DNA from: Hyphomicrobium_A sp963812795 | Lineage (GTDB): Bacteria > Pseudomonadota > Alphaproteobacteria > Rhizobiales > Hyphomicrobiaceae | Reading direction: 5' to 3' | NCBI GenBank assembly: GCA_963812795.1 | Contig: CAWEWG010000013.1 | Location: forward strand, 124,001-188,000 | Length of the DNA: 64,000 nucleotides | Shown here: piece after piece, positions 18,331-27,198 of the stretch | How positions within the stretch are numbered: the first letter of the stretch is position 1 | How the letters are laid out: each line of letters starts with the position of its first letter | Notes under the pieces: model-generated | What the model was told of the DNA's origin: nothing | What the model saw: only the letters and a program-made list of their open reading frames with translations | Databases searched by the model: none | Position numbers and translations under genes: made by a program

Positions 18331-18861
18331 ATGCATCGCTTGGTCTCCCTGCTCGCCGCGTCGTTGCTGTTCACCGCCGCTGCCCTGGCCGGCGGCAACG
18401 CGAACGCCGCCAACGATCCTCCAGCCGCCAATGCACCCGACCTCGCCGCGCCGCCCCCTCCTCCGGCGCGTAGCGCCGGCGAAGTGATTGACGATGCGAA
18501 GGATGCGACCAACGCGGCCATCGAGGCGGCAAAGCAAGCGATCCTGCGCGCCATCGAGGCGGCGAAGGAGAATACCGGCGCTAAGCTCGACGAGGGCAAG
18601 AAGGCGAGCGAGGACGCGCTCGACAAGGCTCACGAGGCGACAGAACTCCTCGACAAGGCCGCCGACGCGGCGCGGGAGGTCCTCGACAAGGCCAAACAGG
18701 CTACTTCGGAAGTATTCGACAAGGCGAAGGACGCCGCCGACGAGCTTGGCAAGGGTCGGAAGTCGACCGAGGCTTCGCCTGCGCCGAAGGACGGTGGTCC
18801 AAATGAAAGGGGCCCGCGCGATGAGCGCGAGCCCCAGCCAGATCCACAAAAGTGGCATTAA
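18331..18861 (+). CDS. Secreted Ala/Lys-rich amphipathic-repeat protein
   Basis: A 176-aa protein: signal peptide (about 1-25), Pro-rich linker, then about 100 residues of 11-residue-like amphipathic helical repeats (variants of DKAKDA, DKAADAAREVLDKA, DKAHEATELL). The composition resembles LEA-like or apolipoprotein-like helices; function unknown. The start is the ATG at 18331 with AAGGAG 8 nt upstream, preferred over the GTG at 18322. It is convergent with the small membrane protein that ends at 18875. Confidence 0.7.
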   Translation: MHRLVSLLAASLLFTAAALAGGNANAANDPPAANAPDLAAPPPPPARSAGEVIDDAKDATNAAIEAAKQAILRAIEAAKENTGAKLDEGKKASEDALDKAHEATELLDKAADAAREVLDKAKQATSEVFDKAKDAADELGKGRKSTEASPAPKDGGPNERGPRDEREPQPDPQKWH

Positions 18862-18874
18862 CGGCTCAGCGGCC

Positions 18875-19087
18875 TCACGGCGACGGAGCGGGCGGCGTCT
18901 CAGCCGGCGGTGGCGTCGGCTCGGCCGGAGCCGGTGCTGGAGCCGGCTCTGCCGGCGGGGCGGCCGGAGCCTCGACGGCTGCCGGCGGCGTGGCCGTCTC
19001 GGTCATCGGCGTGTAGACGTAGACAATACCGCCAACGATGGCGGCCAGAATGACGATGAAGATGATCGCTCGGACAACAGTGTTCAC
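18875..19087 (-). CDS. Small membrane protein with Pro/Ala-rich tail
   Basis: A 70-aa protein with one transmembrane segment right at the N-terminus (AIIFIVILAAIVGGIVYVY) followed by about 45 residues composed almost only of Pro, Ala, Glu and Thr. Function unknown; such tails often span or extend into the periplasm. I start at the GTG at 19087 with GGGGGA 6-7 nt upstream; a TTG at 19102 in frame has its AGGAG directly abutting and is less likely. Confidence 0.5.
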   Translation of the reverse strand: MNTVVRAIIFIVILAAIVGGIVYVYTPMTETATPPAAVEAPAAPPAEPAPAPAPAEPTPPPAETPPAPSP

Positions 19088-19171
19088 GGCTATGTCCCCC
19101 AACTCCTGATTTTTCGAGCCGCTACCTTAGAGCCTTTACGCGGAAACGACAATAAAGCCGTGAGCCGAGGG

Positions 19172-19687
19172 CTAGCGACGCGGTCGCTCGGCGACCATGA
19201 ACCACGACGGCCCCATGTGGGGGTCGTTCCAGATGCGCTTCCAGCGGAATCCGGCCTTTTCATAAGCCCTTACAGCGCGTTCGTTTTTTACCGAGGGAAA
19301 GACGCAGACGGCCATCGCCAGGGTTGTGCCGAAAACTTCGTCCTTGAGTTGTGACAGTGCCGCCTGCCCGGCGCCTTTGCCGCGGTGCTCTTCAGAGGCG
19401 ATAAAAAGGTCAAGATCCCAAGTCCCGGGTTCCAGATCCTGGGGTAGCTCGGCGCCCCACATGGTGGCGTCGACGGCATGGGCGTAGCCGATCGGGGCAC
19501 CCCCAGCCTCGATGATGCGGCACAGGGCATGCTCAGAATTGAGGGCGATGTTGATCTCGGCCTCGGTGGCCGAGCGCGGGCCCCACCACGCCTCGATGTC
19601 CGGCCGCGACAGCCATCCGCGGATCATCTCCCAATCGGACTTGCGCGCCGGGCGCAGATGAACGGCGTCATGGGTCACGACGATCAA
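19172..19687 (-). CDS. GNAT family N-acetyltransferase
   Basis: A 171-aa GNAT protein. LRPARKSDWEMIRGWLSRPDIEAWWG and the acetyl-CoA-binding segment EEHRGKGAGQAAL, then AVRAYEKAGFRW, resemble the AAC(6')-like branch of the family. That likeness does not prove aminoglycoside activity. The start codon overlaps the purH stop (ATGA), so it is co-translated as the last gene of the htpX-rsmB-heparinase-purH run; the substrate is unknown. Confidence 0.88.
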   Translation of the reverse strand: MIVVTHDAVHLRPARKSDWEMIRGWLSRPDIEAWWGPRSATEAEINIALNSEHALCRIIEAGGAPIGYAHAVDATMWGAELPQDLEPGTWDLDLFIASEEHRGKGAGQAALSQLKDEVFGTTLAMAVCVFPSVKNERAVRAYEKAGFRWKRIWNDPHMGPSWFMVAERPRR

Positions 19688-21270
19688 TGCCGGAAGTGGC
19701 GCATGCCGCTAAAGACCATGGCGAGGCCCTTGTCGTCGGCAGCGGCAATCACTTCCTCGTCCCGCATCGATCCGCCCGGTTGAATGACGGCGGTGGCGCC
19801 GGCTTCGGCGGCCGCAAGCAGCCCGTCGGCAAACGGAAAGAAGGCGTCCGAAGCGACGACCGACCCGCGCGTCGGGGGTTCGCTCGATCCTGACTCTCGT
19901 GCAGCGTCGGCGGCCTTCAATGCGGCGATGCGCACCGAATCGACGCGGCTCATCTGGCCGGCGCCAATGCCGACCGTCGCGCCGTCCTTGGCATAGACGA
20001 TGGCATTCGACTTCACGTGCTTGGCCACCTTGAAGGCAAACAATAGATCGGCGAGCTCCCGCTCGCTCGGGGGGCGCTTGCTCACCACCTTGAGGTCGGT
20101 GGCCGTTATGACGCCGTTGTCGCGCGACTGCACCAGCAGACCGCCGGCGAGCGAGCGCACGGTGACGCCCTCAGCGCGCGGATCGGGCAGCGCACCCGTC
20201 GTGAGCAGGCGCAGGTTTTTCTTGGCGGCGAAGATCTTCTTCGCCTCTTCGGTCGCTGCCGGGGCAATCACCACCTCGGTGAAGATCTTGGCGATCTCCT
20301 CAGCCGCCTCCGCGTCGATGGTGCCGCTCAAAGCCACGATGCCGCCGAAGGCGCTGACCGGATCGCAGCGCAAAGCCTTGAGGTAGGCATCTTTCAGCGT
20401 TGCCGCGGTAGCCGCACCGCACGGATTGGCGTGCTTGATGATCGCGACCGCCGGACCGGCGACGGCGAGCTCGGCCACCAACTCCACCGCCGCGTCGGTG
20501 TCATTCAGGTTGTTGTATGAGAGTTCCTTGCCTTGGAGTTGAACGGCCAGCGCCACGCCGGGCCGTGTATCGCCGGAGGCATAGAATGCGGCACGCTGGT
20601 GCGGGTTTTCGCCATAGCGCAGCGGCAGCGTGAGCCGGCCGCCGAACACGCGCCATTGAGGCAGCTCATCGCCGAGCGTCGCGGCGAACCACTGGCTGAT
20701 CGCCGCATCGTAAGCGGCCGTGCGCGCGTAGGCCTTGGCAGCCAGCGCTTTACGCGTTTCCAGCGTCGTGGCACCGGCGTGCTCTCGCATCTGCTCCAGC
20801 ACGCGCGCGTAGTCCTGCGGATCGACGATCACCGTCACGTCCGCGTGGTTCTTGGCAGCGCCGCGGATCAGCGCCGGCCCGCCGATGTCGATGTTCTCTA
20901 TGCACTCGTCGTAGCCGGCGCCCTTGGCGACCGTCGCCTCGAACGGATAGAGGTTGACGACGAGGAGATCGATCGGCTCGATGCCGTGCTCCGCCGATTG
21001 CGCCGCGTGCTGTTTGTTGCCGCGAATGGCCAGCAGGCCGCCATGCACCTTCGGATGCAGCGTCTTCACGCGGCCGTCGAGCATCTCCGGAAATCCGGTG
21101 AGCTCGGAGACGTCCTTCACGGGCAGTCCCTCGGCGCGCAGGGCCGCCGACGTGCCACCGGTGGAGATCAGCTCGACGCCCATGCCGGCGAGCGCGCTGG
21201 CAAACTCTATGAGACCCGTCTTGTCGGACACTGAAAGCAGCGCACGACGAATGCGCAAACCGGTCGTCAT
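19684..21270 (-). CDS. purH: Bifunctional AICAR formyltransferase / IMP cyclohydrolase
   Basis: A 528-aa PurH. The N-terminal IMP cyclohydrolase (MGS-like) domain covers about 1-200 (ALLSVSDKTGLIEFA, STGGTSAALRAEG, GFPEMLDGRVKTLHPKVHGGLLA) and the AICAR transformylase domain the remainder (RYGENPHQRAAFY, LSYNNLNDTDAA, IIKHANPCG, DPVSAFGGIVALSG, SDAFFPFADGL). Catalyses the last two steps of IMP synthesis in the cytosol. Directly abuts the heparinase-like gene (0-1 bp), the order usual in Hyphomicrobiales. Confidence 0.98.
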   Translation of the reverse strand: MTTGLRIRRALLSVSDKTGLIEFASALAGMGVELISTGGTSAALRAEGLPVKDVSELTGFPEMLDGRVKTLHPKVHGGLLAIRGNKQHAAQSAEHGIEPIDLLVVNLYPFEATVAKGAGYDECIENIDIGGPALIRGAAKNHADVTVIVDPQDYARVLEQMREHAGATTLETRKALAAKAYARTAAYDAAISQWFAATLGDELPQWRVFGGRLTLPLRYGENPHQRAAFYASGDTRPGVALAVQLQGKELSYNNLNDTDAAVELVAELAVAGPAVAIIKHANPCGAATAATLKDAYLKALRCDPVSAFGGIVALSGTIDAEAAEEIAKIFTEVVIAPAATEEAKKIFAAKKNLRLLTTGALPDPRAEGVTVRSLAGGLLVQSRDNGVITATDLKVVSKRPPSERELADLLFAFKVAKHVKSNAIVYAKDGATVGIGAGQMSRVDSVRIAALKAADAARESGSSEPPTRGSVVASDAFFPFADGLLAAAEAGATAVIQPGGSMRDEEVIAAADDKGLAMVFSGMRHFRH

Positions 21271-22986
21271 TTACGTCTTGTCCTCGGTCAAGTGCGCGGC
21301 AACCCAATTGACCTCCGCCTCGCCGAAGGTGGCCCCGCGCAGAACGATCTGCTGGGCCGCACGCGGGCCGGCGCTCTCGCCGAAGAAAGCGCCGTCCTCG
21401 ATGCTGAGTGTCGCCCCTTGGGCGGTAAACCGCCAGCGCTGCCCATCGGCGAGCGTGATTATCGCCTCGTTCGGCGCCGATCCGAGCCCGCAGCGCGTGC
21501 TTGGGAGGAGGTGGAAATGAATGGCATACGGCACGTCGGTGCGCAGCCGAACTTTGGTCTTCAGTCCATCGATGCGGTCGCTGCCTTCGAGGCGCAAACC
21601 GTCTGCCGACAGACGCAGACGGCGGCTGTGGATCAACTCGTGGCGGCGATGATAGCCGTCGTGAGTGGCCTGCAGCACTGCGTCGCCATCAACCCCTTCG
21701 CTTTGCCATTCGACACGATCGGGATAGCGGATCGGCGCTGCACCCATCAGCGCCTCGAGCTTGCGATGGGCGATCAGGCGCGAGGAGGATTTCTCCGCTA
21801 GCGTGAGCGTGTTGTGGCTGGCGGTGGCGCGCGCAACCGCCGACCAGTCGCCGGCAGCCGCCGACGGCACACCGCCATTGACGAACAGGAGCTGTTTGCC
21901 GGCGCTCATTTCGAATGACAGGCAACCGGCCTGCGCTTCGGCCGACAGCGCCAGCGTCGGCGGCTTGCCGACGTCGACGACGACGATGGCGTCGCCGCGC
22001 TCAAGTCGCGCGTAACCCGAAGGCCGCGCCTCCGCCAGCGGCGCCAGGGAACCGTCGTCGTAGGCGAGAACGGTCGCGAGGCCAGCGGCCGGAGCGCAGC
22101 CAACGCCATTGAAACGGGCGACCATGCCGTCGCCGAGCCGCAGGTAGCGCAGCATCGGCAGCATCCGCTCCAACGCTTCGCCGAGCTGCTTGGGGAGAGT
22201 GCGATCGCGCGCGGTGAAACACTGGCTCAACGGCAGCAGGTCGAGCAGCAGCTCGACGAGCACGGCCGGGTTGCGCGAAACGTGGCCACCATCGTCGAGC
22301 ACCTGCCATTCGAGCTCCGCGGCGAGGTTCGTCTCGATGTCCTTGATCTGCCGGTCATGACCGGCGAGCGACAGCGTCGCGAATGCCAGCGCCTCAAGCG
22401 CCAGCAGGCGCGGGTAGCCGATAGCGGCATCGCGCCAGGAGCGCGTCAGCTCCGCCAACTGGCGACCGAGGCTCGCTGTCACGGCACCGTAGGAGTCCTT
22501 GTCGGCATCCTCCAGCAGCAGGTTGGCGTGCGACAGCCAGGATATGAGCCGGCGCGCCGCGACGGCGGGCTCGGCGGCAACACCGCGATCGGTGCCGAAG
22601 CGAACGATCCATTCGAGCGCCAACCGACGGCCCGCTTCGCGCGCAGCTTCGCTGCCAACGGCATCGAGATTGCGCAACCAGCCGAAGCCGTGCAGCTCGC
22701 GCGCCCACGCCACGTTCGGCTGCTCGATGACGAACGGCGAGCGTCCGCGCAGAAGGGCGTTGCTTCCCGCCAGTCCGAACTGGCCGTGCTCCATCTCATG
22801 CCAGAAACTGGGGTCCGCCGTGCGCAGATCCTGCGGAACGATGAGCAGGTGATCCACCGGCGGCGCCTGCCCGACCCAGCGGCGCAGCGGACCGGCGAGC
22901 GCGTTCATCATCGTCGACCGCTTGCCCGGTTCATCGACCGTCATCGCCGCCTTGCGCAACCGGTCTTTCAGCGTCAGTTCCGCCAT
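21271..22986 (-). CDS. Heparinase II/III-like family protein
   Basis: About 571 aa. An all-helical toroid N-terminal half (WARELHGFGWLRNL, RRLISWLSHANLLLEDAD) and a beta-rich C-terminal half (YARLERGDAIVVVDVGKPP, FEMSAGKQLLFVNGG, SHNTLTLAEKSSSRL, YHRRHELIHSRRLRLS) match the heparinase II/III family. In Hyphomicrobiales this gene sits conservatively between rsmB and purH; the natural polysaccharide is not known. No signal peptide is visible at the chosen start. ATG at 22986 has GAGGGG about 6 nt upstream; an in-frame start exists at 23010. Confidence 0.88.
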   Translation of the reverse strand: MAELTLKDRLRKAAMTVDEPGKRSTMMNALAGPLRRWVGQAPPVDHLLIVPQDLRTADPSFWHEMEHGQFGLAGSNALLRGRSPFVIEQPNVAWARELHGFGWLRNLDAVGSEAAREAGRRLALEWIVRFGTDRGVAAEPAVAARRLISWLSHANLLLEDADKDSYGAVTASLGRQLAELTRSWRDAAIGYPRLLALEALAFATLSLAGHDRQIKDIETNLAAELEWQVLDDGGHVSRNPAVLVELLLDLLPLSQCFTARDRTLPKQLGEALERMLPMLRYLRLGDGMVARFNGVGCAPAAGLATVLAYDDGSLAPLAEARPSGYARLERGDAIVVVDVGKPPTLALSAEAQAGCLSFEMSAGKQLLFVNGGVPSAAAGDWSAVARATASHNTLTLAEKSSSRLIAHRKLEALMGAAPIRYPDRVEWQSEGVDGDAVLQATHDGYHRRHELIHSRRLRLSADGLRLEGSDRIDGLKTKVRLRTDVPYAIHFHLLPSTRCGLGSAPNEAIITLADGQRWRFTAQGATLSIEDGAFFGESAGPRAAQQIVLRGATFGEAEVNWVAAHLTEDKT

Positions 22987-23094
22987 GCAAGCCCCTCGAG
23001 ACGCCAGCACCAGAGGTCCGGACTACCCCCGTGGGCGGCCTAAGACAAGGCGGGGGCCGCGCGCGCCTGTGCGCAGCGCCGGCTGAGCTGTGAA

Positions 23095-24486
23095 TCAGTC
23101 GCGGCGAAGGAGCCGCGCGGCGTAAAATCCGTCCATCCCCGAGAGTTCGGGCGACTCGGCGGCAAGGTAATGCGGCAGCGTGCGCAGATCGCCATCGGCC
23201 GTCAGCCAATCTGCGACAATTCCATGCTCGCCCGCCGCAATCGGCGACCGCGCGAACCCGGGGTTGCGAGAAAGGAACCGTTCTACTTGCTGCAGGCCTT
23301 CCTCGGGCTCGAGCGAGCACGTGCAGTAGACGAGCACGCCACCGGATGCCACGAGGCGAGCGGCGTTGTCCAACAGACGCGACTGCACCTCCGCGAGGGC
23401 GACGACGTCTTCGGCGCGCTTCAGCCGCAGGATATCGGGATGGCGGCGGATCGTGCCGGTTGACGTGCACGGCACGTCCAGCAGCACCGCGTCGAACGTG
23501 GAGCCCGGCGCCCACGTCCCGGCGTCGCCTTCGACGACCTGCGCCTTGAGGTTCAAGCGCGCGAGATTGTCGCGCAGCCGCTGCAGACGCGAACTCGAAA
23601 GGTCGACGGCGGTGACGTCCGCGCCGGCTGCCGCGAGTTGTGCGGTCTTGCCACCGGGGGCGGCGCACAGATCGGCGACAGACTTGCCGGCGACCGTACC
23701 GAGCAGCCGTGCCGGCAGCGAGGCCGCCGCATCCTGAACCCACCAGCCGCCGTCGCTATACCCCGGCAAATCCTCGATGCGACCGCCAGCCTCGAGGCGG
23801 ACCGATCCCGTGGGCAGCACCTTTCCACCGAGACGTTCGGCCCACGCCTCGGGAGAACTCTTGACGGTGATGTCGAGCGGCGCCTCGTTGAGCGAAGCGG
23901 CCGCGATGCGACGCGCCTCCTCGGCACCGTAGGCATCCGTCCAGCGCTGCAACATCCACGCGGGGACGTTCAGCGCCACTGCATCCTGGCTCCGCAGCGC
24001 CGCCGCGCCCTCGCGCGACACGCGTCGCAGAAGCGCGTTGACCAGCTTGTCGTAGCGCCCCGCATGCCGATCGCCACGCGTCTGATCGACGGCGAGGCCG
24101 ACCGCGGCGTGCGGCGGCGTCTCCAGGAACAGGAGCTGTGCGGCGCCGGAAAGTAGGATGGGCCACAATGCACCCTTCTGCTTGGGCAACGGTTTTTCGA
24201 GGTAGCTGTTGAGCACCGCCTCCAGTTCGCCGAGGCGGCGCAGCACCGTCGCGGCGATGAGGCGGGCGAGGCCGCGATCGCGCGGCTCGAGCGTGCTGGT
24301 GCGGAACTCCTTCGCCACCGCGGCATCGAACGAATGCCGATCGCCGAGCACGGCCGTCAACAACCGCACCGCAGCCTCGCGCGCCGGCAATCCGGCTGGC
24401 GCCGGGCTGGCGACAGCCGCCGGTTTGCGGTCGCGTGACGGCTCACGTCTGATTTTTTGAGGGGATCGCGGGTCGGGCTTGGTCAC
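23095..24486 (-). CDS. rsmB: 16S rRNA (cytosine-967-C5) methyltransferase RsmB family
   Basis: A 463-aa protein with an N-terminal NusB-like helical domain (about 35-160: AREAAVRLLTAVLGD, AVLNSYLEKPLPKQ) and a Rossmann methyltransferase domain. The SAM site is DLCAAPGGKTAQLA; the two RsmB/NOP2 cysteines lie in DVPCTSTGTIRRHPD and VYCTCSLEPEEG. Methylates small-subunit rRNA. It starts 7 bp after the htpX stop and precedes the heparinase-like gene in the same run. Confidence 0.93.
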   Translation of the reverse strand: MTKPDPRSPQKIRREPSRDRKPAAVASPAPAGLPAREAAVRLLTAVLGDRHSFDAAVAKEFRTSTLEPRDRGLARLIAATVLRRLGELEAVLNSYLEKPLPKQKGALWPILLSGAAQLLFLETPPHAAVGLAVDQTRGDRHAGRYDKLVNALLRRVSREGAAALRSQDAVALNVPAWMLQRWTDAYGAEEARRIAAASLNEAPLDITVKSSPEAWAERLGGKVLPTGSVRLEAGGRIEDLPGYSDGGWWVQDAAASLPARLLGTVAGKSVADLCAAPGGKTAQLAAAGADVTAVDLSSSRLQRLRDNLARLNLKAQVVEGDAGTWAPGSTFDAVLLDVPCTSTGTIRRHPDILRLKRAEDVVALAEVQSRLLDNAARLVASGGVLVYCTCSLEPEEGLQQVERFLSRNPGFARSPIAAGEHGIVADWLTADGDLRTLPHYLAAESPELSGMDGFYAARLLRRD

Positions 24487-24492
24487 CTTGCC

Positions 24493-25449
24493 TCAGCCCC
24501 AGGGACCGCCGGAAGCGTCGCGCGAGCGCGGCGCCTGCCCCGACCACGGCCCTTCGTCGCGAAGTGCGCCGGCATCGCTTGGGCCCATGGTCTGGCCCGT
24601 TTCGCGCGCCATTGCCTCGAGCTCGGCGATACGGTTCTCGGTGTTCGGGTGCGTCGAGAAGAGATTGTCCATGCCGCGTCCAGACAGAGGGTTGATGATG
24701 AACATGTGCGCCGTCGCGGGTGCGGCCTCCGCCTCCTCGTTGGGTATGCGGTGGGCGTAGTTCTGGATCTTGGCGAGCGCCGAGGCCAGCCACAGCGGCT
24801 GGCCGCTGATCGCCGCGCCCATGCGGTCGGCGGAATACTCGCGCGAGCGGCTGATGGCCATCTGCACCAGCATGGCGGCGAGGGGCGCGACGATGATGGC
24901 GACCAGCGTCCCGATCATGCCGACGCCGCTGCGGTCGTCGCGATGGCCGCCGAACATGGCGCCGAACTGCATGTACTGTGCGAGCATGGAGATGGCGCCG
25001 CCGATGCTCGCGGCAATCGTCATCGTCAGCGTGTCGTGATTTTTGATGTGCGCAAGCTCGTGGGCCATGACGCCGGCGATCTCGTCGCGGCTCAGCGCCT
25101 GCAGCAGTCCCGTCGATGCGCACACGGCGGCATGTGAAGGATTGCGGCCGGTGGCGAAGGCGTTCGGCTGCGGGCTGTCCATTACATAGACGCGCGGCAT
25201 CGGCAGGCCGGCGCGTTGTGCCAGCTCACGCACCAATCCGTAATACTCCGGTGAGGAGCGCTCATCGACCTCGTGCGCGCCGTACATGCGCAGCACCATC
25301 TTGTCGGAATTCCAATAGCTGAAGAAGTTCATCCCCAGCGCCAGGACGAAGGCGGCCACCATGCCCGTCTGGCCCCCGATGAGAGCGCCAACCGCCACGA
25401 AGATCGCGGTCAGCACCGCGAGAAGCATGGCCGTCTTGACGTAGTTCAT
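24493..25449 (-). CDS. htpX: Membrane metalloprotease HtpX
   Basis: A 318-aa M48B protease with two N-terminal transmembrane segments (about 7-25 and 29-46), a zinc-binding HELAH at residues 130-134 followed by IKNHD, two further hydrophobic segments and the third-ligand region REYSADRMGA. It degrades misfolded inner-membrane proteins. First gene of the htpX-rsmB-heparinase-purH-GNAT run. Divergent from the SDHAF4-like gene with 82 bp between. Confidence 0.96.
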   Translation of the reverse strand: MNYVKTAMLLAVLTAIFVAVGALIGGQTGMVAAFVLALGMNFFSYWNSDKMVLRMYGAHEVDERSSPEYYGLVRELAQRAGLPMPRVYVMDSPQPNAFATGRNPSHAAVCASTGLLQALSRDEIAGVMAHELAHIKNHDTLTMTIAASIGGAISMLAQYMQFGAMFGGHRDDRSGVGMIGTLVAIIVAPLAAMLVQMAISRSREYSADRMGAAISGQPLWLASALAKIQNYAHRIPNEEAEAAPATAHMFIINPLSGRGMDNLFSTHPNTENRIAELEAMARETGQTMGPSDAGALRDEGPWSGQAPRSRDASGGPWG

Positions 25450-25531
25450 GATTGTCGCAGCTCCGTCTCAATGCATCCGTGGGATGCTATATGGATAGGA
25501 GGCTTAACAACAACCAGTCCCAATCTGAGGC

Positions 25532-25726
25532 ATGGAAACTGAAGCAAAAAAGCGAGCCCTGACGCCGGCCGCTGCACGCGCCTTGGCCGAGGCCGAGGAG
25601 CGTCGTCGCGCTGCGAAGGCGAAGGCGCCCTCGGGCGCTGGAGAGGGGGAGCTCGGCGGCCGCGACGGACCCGACCCTGTGCGCTACGGCGACTGGGAAA
25701 AGGACGGCATCGCCTCCGACTTCTGA
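25532..25726 (+). CDS. SDHAF4-like (DUF1674) succinate dehydrogenase assembly factor
   Basis: A 64-aa protein with a charged helical N-terminus and the diagnostic C-terminal motif GPDPVRYGDWEKDGIASDF of the DUF1674/SDHAF4 family. The mitochondrial homologue binds flavinylated SdhA during complex II assembly; the bacterial role is presumed equivalent. No sdh genes are nearby. Confidence 0.9.
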   Translation: METEAKKRALTPAAARALAEAEERRRAAKAKAPSGAGEGELGGRDGPDPVRYGDWEKDGIASDF

Positions 25727-25771
25727 TCCCGGCTTCCAAATCGGCAGTGCGGCACCGGCTTTGCATCGTCA

Positions 25772-25793
25772 CTCTCCATTGTTTCATGGAGAG
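25772..25793 (+). promoter_or_regulatory. Hairpin that covers the ribosome site of the TadG-type gene
   Basis: Perfect 8-bp arms CTCTCCAT (25772-25779) and ATGGAGAG (25786-25793) enclose a 6-nt loop. The 3' arm contains GGAGAG, the best Shine-Dalgarno candidate for the ATG at 25799. Folding would hide it, so translation could be conditional; it might also serve as a terminator for the upstream gene, but no T run follows. Confidence 0.45.
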
Positions 25794-25798
25794 ACAGG

Positions 25799-27085
25799 AT
25801 GTACCGGCCATTAACGTCATCAGCCCGGAGCTTTGCCGCCGACGAGCGCGGTAACGTCGCCGTGATGTTCGCGCTCATGTCGACGGTCATCTTGCTCGCT
25901 GCCGGCATTGCCATCGATTACGCGCGCACCGTTAACATGAAGTCGCGCATCGGCGCCGCCGCGGATGCCGCCACGCTGGCCGCCGGCCGCGCCATGCTGG
26001 ACGGCAGGCTCAACGATGCTCAGGTGCGCCAGGTGGCCAACAGCTACCTTCAACACAACGCCGAGGCCGGCGGCGCCATGCCCGGCAAATATTCGGCACC
26101 CACCATAAGGATGAACCGCGACCTCGGCTCCGTGCATGTCGATTTGGGCGTCACGGTTCCGACGACGCTGACGCGCATCGCGGGCTACAAAGAGATGAAT
26201 GCCCCGGTTTCGACCGCCGCGCTGTTCGAGCAGAAGGACGTCGAGGTCGCCATGGCGCTGGACGTCACCGGCTCGATGACCGAAAACGCCGGTGGTAGTC
26301 AGCGAAAGATCGATGGACTCAAGTTCGCGTTCCGGCGCTTCGTCGAGCAGCTGATCCCGGAGCACAAAGCCGACGGCCGCAAAGTGCGCATCGCCGTGGC
26401 GCCCTATTCGTCCGGCGTCAACATGGCTGGGTTTGCCAAGGGCGCATCCAACAACCGCAGTCGCGACAATTGCGTTATCGAGCGCACCGGGCGCGCAAGC
26501 GCCTCCGACGCACCGGTCGGCGCAGGATCCTACTTCAAGGTGCATGAGGATCAGCCGAAGGACACGGACAACACGGAAGGCCGGCAAGACTACACCTGTC
26601 CGGATGCCAAGATCATTCCGCTCACCGACAACCGTTCCCTGCTGACCACCACCGTCGACGGGTACAAGGCCAGCGGCTCGACCGGCGGCCATCTCGGCGT
26701 GCAGTGGGCGTGGAACCTCGTTTCCGAGGACTGGGGTTCGTTCTGGGGCGCGGACAGCCGGCCCGACCCGTATTCCAGGACCGAAGGCGAGAACCCCGAG
26801 CTGGCCAAGGCGGTGATCCTGATGACCGACGGAGTATTCAACACCTCGTTCTTCAATGGCAGCTCGTCACAGCAGGCGACGGCCTTGTGCAGCGCCATGC
26901 GCGACAAGAACGTCCTCGTCTTTTCCATCGCTTTCGGCGACCCGCCGTCACAAGCCAAGCGAACGCTCGAGGAGTGCGCCACGCCCGGCGAGGACTACTA
27001 CGCCGACGCGTCAAACACCGAGGAGCTCGACGGGGCACTCTCCCGCTTCGCCGGCACCCTGACCAGGCTCAGGCTCTCGCAATAG
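25799..27085 (+). CDS. TadE/TadG-type pilus-assembly protein with von Willebrand A domain
   Basis: A 428-aa protein: N-terminal TadG-like segment (DERGNVAVMFALMSTVILLAAGIAIDYARTVNMKSRIGAAADAATLAA) with one transmembrane helix (about 19-41), then a VWA domain from about residue 145 with the MIDAS-like DVTGSMTE and ILMTDGVFNT. Such proteins are exported or membrane-anchored and support Flp/Tad pili. No other tad genes are in the window, so it is an orphan member. A hairpin overlaps its ribosome site. Confidence 0.88.
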   Translation: MYRPLTSSARSFAADERGNVAVMFALMSTVILLAAGIAIDYARTVNMKSRIGAAADAATLAAGRAMLDGRLNDAQVRQVANSYLQHNAEAGGAMPGKYSAPTIRMNRDLGSVHVDLGVTVPTTLTRIAGYKEMNAPVSTAALFEQKDVEVAMALDVTGSMTENAGGSQRKIDGLKFAFRRFVEQLIPEHKADGRKVRIAVAPYSSGVNMAGFAKGASNNRSRDNCVIERTGRASASDAPVGAGSYFKVHEDQPKDTDNTEGRQDYTCPDAKIIPLTDNRSLLTTTVDGYKASGSTGGHLGVQWAWNLVSEDWGSFWGADSRPDPYSRTEGENPELAKAVILMTDGVFNTSFFNGSSSQQATALCSAMRDKNVLVFSIAFGDPPSQAKRTLEECATPGEDYYADASNTEELDGALSRFAGTLTRLRLSQ

Positions 27086-27198
27086 TCACCCCAACCGCCG
27101 CCGCGTCCTTGTTGCAATATGCGTCGGCAGCGACGTCCCTGCTTGGCGCGCGCCGCGGGAAGCTATAGTGGAAGCGCATAGCCTCGCGGGATGCCATC

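Noticed and set aside
19172..19687. Aminoglycoside resistance gene
   Set aside because: The resemblance to AAC(6') is at family level only, and the gene sits in a housekeeping run with purH.
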